From Trichococcus shcherbakoviae (lineage in GTDB: Bacteria > Bacillota > Bacilli > Lactobacillales > Aerococcaceae): DNA of 64,000 nucleotides. The position numbers and the translations under genes are program-made. Within the stretch, counting starts at the first letter, position 1. Each line of letters starts with the position of its first letter. Below are positions 59,893 to 64,000 of this stretch, piece by piece. Location of the stretch: positions 2,716,501 through 2,780,500 of the forward strand of contig NZ_OY762653.1 in NCBI RefSeq assembly GCF_963666195.1, read 5' to 3'. Under the pieces are notes generated by a model, which searched no databases, was not told the origin of the DNA, and saw nothing but the letters and a program-made list of their open reading frames with translations.

Positions 59893-61677
59893 TTGAAAAA
59901 TGGAAATATAATAAAAGTTTCCGGACCTTTAGTTATGGCGGAAGGAATGGAAGAAGCGAACATCCAAGATATTTGCCGCGTCGGTGAATTAGGATTGATC
60001 GGCGAAATCATCGAGATGCGCAATGATGTCGCATCCATTCAAGTTTACGAAGAGACTTCCGGTATTGGTCCTGGAGAACCGGTAATCACAACAGGGGAGG
60101 CATTGTCGGTCGAATTGGGACCAGGCATCCTGTCGCAGATGTTTGACGGGATCCAACGTCCTTTGCATACGTTCCGTGAAATTACTCAAAGTAACTATTT
60201 GGTGCGTGGGACGGATATCTCACCATTGAAGAGAGAAAACATCTGGGAATTCAAAGCCACGAAGAAAGTCGGCGATCACGTCATCGCCGGTGATATTGTC
60301 GGTACCGTGCAGGAGACGAAAGTCATCGAGCACCGGATCATGGTTCCTTACGGCATTTCCGGGAAGCTGACTGCCATCCAGGACGGCAGCTACACTTTGG
60401 ATGACACGGTATATGTCATCGAAACGGAAAATGGCCCGAAAGAAATGACTATGTTGCAAAGATGGCCAGTCCGTCGCGGACGTCCATTCAAGCAAAAAAT
60501 GAATCCGCACACGCCGATGGTTACCGGCCAACGGGTCATTGATACGTTCTTCCCGATCACAAAAGGTGGAGCAGCCGCTGTTCCTGGACCTTTCGGAGCG
60601 GGGAAAACCGTTGTGCAGCACCAAATCGCAAAATACAGTGATGTGGACATCGTAATTTATGTCGGTTGCGGCGAACGCGGGAATGAAATGACTGACGTAT
60701 TGAATGAATTTCCGGAATTGATCGATCCGAACACGGGTGAATCATTGATGGAGCGTACGATCCTTATCGCCAACACCTCAAACATGCCGGTTGCGGCGCG
60801 TGAAGCATCCATCTATACAGGCATCACGATCGCGGAATATTTCCGTGACATGGGTTACAGTGTAGCGATCATGGCTGACTCGACATCCCGTTGGGCAGAG
60901 GCTTTGCGCGAAATGTCGGGCCGTCTGGAAGAGATGCCTGGTGATGAAGGCTATCCAGCCTACCTAGGAAGCCGTGTAGCAGAGTATTATGAACGGGCAG
61001 GACGAGTGTTGGCTTTGGGGTCGGAAGATCGTGAAGGGAGCATTACGGCCATTGGAGCGGTATCGCCTCCTGGTGGGGATACCTCTGAACCGGTAACCCA
61101 AAATACATTGCGGGTCGTTAAAGTTTTCTGGGCGTTGGATGCTACATTGGCACAAAAAAGACATTTTCCATCCATGAACTGGCTGACTTCCTATTCCCTT
61201 TACAATACCGAAGTGGGGGAATATCTGAACAATGCCTTACAGACAAAATGGTCAGAGATGGTTCAGCATGCTATGAACCTCTTGCAGGAAGAATCGGAAT
61301 TGGAAGAAATCGTCCGTTTGGTCGGTATCGAATCTTTGTCCGAAAAAGACCGCATGACCATGGCAATCGCGGAATCGCTGCGTGAGGACTATCTGCAACA
61401 GAACGCTTTCGATGATGTCGATACGTACACTTCCCGCAACAAGCAATTGGCGATGCTGGATATGATCCTTGACTTCGAAACAGAAGCACGTGAAGCGATG
61501 CGTTTAGGCGCTTACTTCAACGAAATCATTGAGGGCACAGTTGAATTGCGCGACCGGATCGCAAGAAGTAAATACATCAGGGAAGAAGACCTTGAAGAAA
61601 TGAAAAACATCAAGGCAGACATGAAGAACAGATTGCATGAAATCGTTGCGGAAGGAGGGATGACACGCCATGCTTAA
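59893..61677 (+). CDS. ntpA: V-type ATPase catalytic subunit A
   Basis: 594-residue catalytic subunit. Walker [10 protein letters not shown] near residue 233 with catalytic Lys/Thr, [19 protein letters not shown] near 257, Walker B-like [20 protein letters not shown] near 325, and the non-homologous insertion of V-type A subunits. The TTG at 59893 ([18 protein letters not shown]) follows GGAGGGG; the frame opening 17 codons earlier overlaps ntpG. The stop overlaps ntpB by eight bases. Confidence 0.97.
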   Translation: MKNGNIIKVSGPLVMAEGMEEANIQDICRVGELGLIGEIIEMRNDVASIQVYEETSGIGPGEPVITTGEALSVELGPGILSQMFDGIQRPLHTFREITQSNYLVRGTDISPLKRENIWEFKATKKVGDHVIAGDIVGTVQETKVIEHRIMVPYGISGKLTAIQDGSYTLDDTVYVIETENGPKEMTMLQRWPVRRGRPFKQKMNPHTPMVTGQRVIDTFFPITKGGAAAVPGPFGAGKTVVQHQIAKYSDVDIVIYVGCGERGNEMTDVLNEFPELIDPNTGESLMERTILIANTSNMPVAAREASIYTGITIAEYFRDMGYSVAIMADSTSRWAEALREMSGRLEEMPGDEGYPAYLGSRVAEYYERAGRVLALGSEDREGSITAIGAVSPPGGDTSEPVTQNTLRVVKVFWALDATLAQKRHFPSMNWLTSYSLYNTEVGEYLNNALQTKWSEMVQHAMNLLQEESELEEIVRLVGIESLSEKDRMTMAIAESLREDYLQQNAFDDVDTYTSRNKQLAMLDMILDFETEAREAMRLGAYFNEIIEGTVELRDRIARSKYIREEDLEEMKNIKADMKNRLHEIVAEGGMTRHA

Positions 61678-63046
61678 GGAATATAAAACAGTAACCGAAG
61701 TTGTAGGCCCGTTGATGGTTGTAGAGCAGATCGAGGGAGTCAAATTCGACGAATTGGTTGAGATACAAATGCAAAACGGCGAAATCCGCCATGGTCAAGT
61801 TTTGGAAGTCAGCAAAGATAAAGCGATGGTGCAGATCTTTGAAGGCCCAAGCGGTATCAACATCAAAGACACCAAAGTCCGCTTCCGAGGAAAACCTCTT
61901 TCCATAGCTGTTTCTGAGGATATGGTAGGCCGTGTGTTCGATGGGATGGGCAATCCGATTGATGGCGGCCCGGAAATCATCCCGGAAATGAACTTGGATG
62001 TGAACGGACAGGCAATCAACCCTGTAGCGCGTGACTATCCGGATGAGTTCATCCAAACGGGAATTTCCGCCATCGACCACCTGAACACACTTGTAAGAGG
62101 GCAAAAACTTCCTGTTTTCTCCGGTTCAGGTTTGCCGCATAAAGAATTGGCTGCACAGATTGCCCGTCAAGCAACGGTTTTGAACAGCGATGAAAAATTT
62201 GCGGTTGTATTTGCAGCCATGGGGATCACTTTTGAAGAAAAAGAATATTTCATGGAAGATTTCCGCAAGACAGGGGCGATCGATCGCTCAGTCATGTTCA
62301 TCAACTTGGCGAACGACCCAGCCATCGAACGTATTGCCACACCAAAAATGGCTTTGACGGTCGCGGAATATCTGGCCTACGAAAAGGACATGCACGTCCT
62401 GGTAATCATGACTGACATGACCAACTATTGTGAGGCTTTGCGTGAAATTTCAGCAGCCCGTCGTGAAGTGCCGGGTCGCCGTGGTTATCCAGGGTACCTG
62501 TACACGAACCTTTCCACCTTGTATGAGCGTGCAGGCCGTATCATCGGCAAAAAAGGCTCAGTGACTCAAATCCCGATCCTTTCCATGCCGGAGGATGACA
62601 TTACGCATCCGATCCCGGATTTGACCGGTTACATCACGGAAGGCCAGATCATCCTTTCGCGTGAGTTGAACAACTCAGGCATCAAGCCGCCGATCAATGT
62701 GTTGCCTTCGCTTTCCCGTCTGAAAGACAAAGGTACCGGTGAAGGCAAGACAAGAAAAGACCATGCTCCAACCATGAACCAGTTGTTTGCGGCTTACGCA
62801 AAAGGAAAACAGGCAAAAGAATTGGCTGTCATCCTAGGGGAGTCCGCCTTGTCCAAGACAGACAAACTGTATGTGCAGTTCACGAAACGTTTCGAAGAAG
62901 AATACATCAATCAAGGATTCTATACGAACCGAACGATCGAAGAGACTTTGGCTTTGGGTTGGGAACTGTTGTCCATCCTGCCTGTAACGGAACTTAAGAG
63001 AATCAAGAGCGATATGATCGATGAGTTTATGCCGAAGGGAGAGTGA
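61670..63046 (+). CDS. ntpB: V-type ATPase subunit B
   Basis: 458-residue non-catalytic nucleotide-site partner of NtpA. P-loop region is degenerate ([19 protein letters not shown], no GK[TS]); [20 protein letters not shown] and [20 protein letters not shown] are conserved head motifs. The A3B3 hexamer hydrolyses ATP to turn the axle. GGAGGG precedes the ATG. Confidence 0.97.
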   Translation: MLKEYKTVTEVVGPLMVVEQIEGVKFDELVEIQMQNGEIRHGQVLEVSKDKAMVQIFEGPSGINIKDTKVRFRGKPLSIAVSEDMVGRVFDGMGNPIDGGPEIIPEMNLDVNGQAINPVARDYPDEFIQTGISAIDHLNTLVRGQKLPVFSGSGLPHKELAAQIARQATVLNSDEKFAVVFAAMGITFEEKEYFMEDFRKTGAIDRSVMFINLANDPAIERIATPKMALTVAEYLAYEKDMHVLVIMTDMTNYCEALREISAARREVPGRRGYPGYLYTNLSTLYERAGRIIGKKGSVTQIPILSMPEDDITHPIPDLTGYITEGQIILSRELNNSGIKPPINVLPSLSRLKDKGTGEGKTRKDHAPTMNQLFAAYAKGKQAKELAVILGESALSKTDKLYVQFTKRFEEEYINQGFYTNRTIEETLALGWELLSILPVTELKRIKSDMIDEFMPKGE

Positions 63047-63052
63047 TCGTCC

Positions 63053-63688
63053 ATGGCTAGATTGAATGTAAAGCCAACCCGGATGGAACTGTCCAACTTG
63101 AAATCGCGTCTGGTACTATCCACCCGCGGTCATAAACTGCTGAAGGATAAGCAAGATGAACTGATGCGTCAATTCATCTTGCTTATCCGCGAAAACAACA
63201 TCCTGAGGGATGAAGTCGAAAAAGAACTGACCGCCTCCATGCGTTCTTTCGTGGTAGCCAAGTCGCTTCTGAATGAGGCTTTCATTGAAGAATTGTTCGC
63301 TGTACCGGCTACGGCGGTTGAATTGGACATCCAAGAAAAAAATATCATGAGTGTCGTCGTTCCCCAAATGAACTTTTCGATAGCCGACAAAAACGATAAA
63401 TCCACGGATTTACAGTACGGCTACGTAAACTCAAACGGTGAACTGGATGATGCGATCAAAAAGATCGAAGATATCCTTCCGAAATTGCTTAAATTATCGG
63501 AAATCGAAAAAACATGCCAACTTCTTGCCGATGAGATCGAAAAGACAAGAAGGCGCGTAAATGCATTGGAATACAAAATGATTCCCCAGTTGCAGGAGAC
63601 GATTCGTTACATCCAAATGAAACTCGAAGAGAACGAGCGCTCCAGCATCGTCCGAATGATGAAAGTCAAAGACATGGGTGCTTCATGA
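63053..63688 (+). CDS. ntpD: V-type ATPase axle subunit D
   Basis: 211-residue coiled-coil axle protein. [20 protein letters not shown] and the C-terminal [20 protein letters not shown] form the two long antiparallel helices. GGGAG precedes the ATG. Last gene of the operon here; E. hirae has ntpH and ntpJ after it, but a terminator follows and neither is present. Confidence 0.96.
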   Translation: MARLNVKPTRMELSNLKSRLVLSTRGHKLLKDKQDELMRQFILLIRENNILRDEVEKELTASMRSFVVAKSLLNEAFIEELFAVPATAVELDIQEKNIMSVVVPQMNFSIADKNDKSTDLQYGYVNSNGELDDAIKKIEDILPKLLKLSEIEKTCQLLADEIEKTRRRVNALEYKMIPQLQETIRYIQMKLEENERSSIVRMMKVKDMGAS

Positions 63689-63695
63689 TGCCGCC

Positions 63696-63735
63696 AAAAG
63701 AACAAGACAGGGATATCCTTGTCTTGTTCTTTTTT
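63696..63735 (+). terminator. Terminator of the ntp operon
   Basis: AAAAGAACAAGACAGG pairs with CCTTGTCTTGTTCTTTT around a short loop, ending in six T. Confidence 0.9.
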
Positions 63736-63935
63736 GTCTTTCCGACCATCCAGAGCGGTAACTGTATCCGATTCAGCAGTGCAGTTGCTGAAAACGGGAA
63801 ATGATAAAATGTTGGCGGAAGACCCCGGTAAAGGTTTTAACCTTGACGAAATTGTGTTAAACTATGAAATAATAAACAGAACGCCGCATTAGGCTGTACG
63901 ATGCTGTAAAAATATAATTGGATGGTGGGCATTAA

Positions 63936-64000
63936 ATGACAGAAAAAGGATTGTTGATTGTCTTATCCGGACCTTCGGGAGTAGGCAAAGGGACTGTGAG
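63936..64000 (+). CDS. gmk: Guanylate kinase (5' end, runs off the right edge)
   Basis: 21 codons visible: MTEKGLLIVLSGPSGVGKGT then V. LSGPSGVGKGT is the P-loop of guanylate kinase, which phosphorylates GMP to GDP. GGATGGTGGG lies before the ATG at 63936. A TTGACG at 63843 may be part of its promoter. The 200-bp gap before it holds only the ntp terminator. Confidence 0.85.
   Translation, partial: MTEKGLLIVLSGPSGVGKGTV

Overview
The window is 64 kb of chromosomal core genome from a low-to-moderate GC Gram-positive bacterium of the order Lactobacillales. I infer Carnobacteriaceae, probably a Trichococcus-like organism. The grounds are a complete pyruvate dehydrogenase operon, an aconitase/citrate synthase/isocitrate dehydrogenase operon, a complete comE late-competence locus, an Enterococcus hirae-like V-type ATPase operon, both RNases J, and Bacillus-like gene order (ylaN-ftsW, ylbF-ylbG-rsmD-coaD, rpsO-pnp). 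The species is an inference; no 16S rRNA is present.

Layout. 1-1.3 kb (minus): rpoY and the start of rnjA. 1.6-6 kb: a heterodimeric ABC exporter and a HAD phosphatase. 6.0-7.8 kb: a tRNA-Ala followed by a decayed integrative element (duplicated tRNA 3' end, integrase remnant, three small orphan genes). 8-10.1 kb: panBCD (pantothenate). 10.2-11.8 kb (minus): a lactate/malate-family dehydrogenase and a HAD hydrolase. 12-14.8 kb: a lysine riboswitch and a three-gene amino-acid ABC importer. 14.9-15.1 kb: three palindromic repeats. 15.2-17.3 kb: def (minus) and gdhA. 17.9-23.2 kb: pdhABCD. 23.3-24.4 kb: a UPF0223 gene and an inositol-phosphatase-like gene. 24.8-30 kb: acnA-citZ-icd. 30.4-37.1 kb: typA, ylaN, ftsW, a CAP-associated protein, ylbF, ylbG, rsmD, coaD. 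37.3-41.9 kb: comEA, comEB, comEC, holA. 41.9-42.5 kb: an unexplained foldable element and rpsT (minus). 42.8-47.5 kb: uvrB, rpsO, pnp. 48-54.2 kb: an orphan citX, asd, rnjB, a ThiT-like membrane protein, cls. 54.3-54.6 kb (minus): a small gene behind two LexA boxes. 55.1-63.7 kb: ntpFIKECGABD. The last 65 bases start gmk.

How the genes fit together. PDH supplies acetyl-CoA, acnA-citZ-icd runs the oxidative branch from citrate to 2-oxoglutarate, and gdhA can convert that to glutamate; this looks like a biosynthetic half-cycle. panBCD and coaD contribute to coenzyme A supply. The ntp ATPase keeps every Na+-coordinating side chain known from E. hirae NtpK, so it is probably a sodium pump. RNase J1, RNase J2, PNPase and YlbF/YlbG give an RNA-processing theme.

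The most interesting non-textbook items are: the tRNA-Ala-bounded relic element; the roughly 168-nt rod-like fold beside rpsT; the three palindromes at about 50-bp pitch; an orphan SOS-controlled gene with a LexA box filling the promoter spacer; an orphan citX preceded by a near-perfect cre; and a 20-bp palindrome on the ntp promoter.
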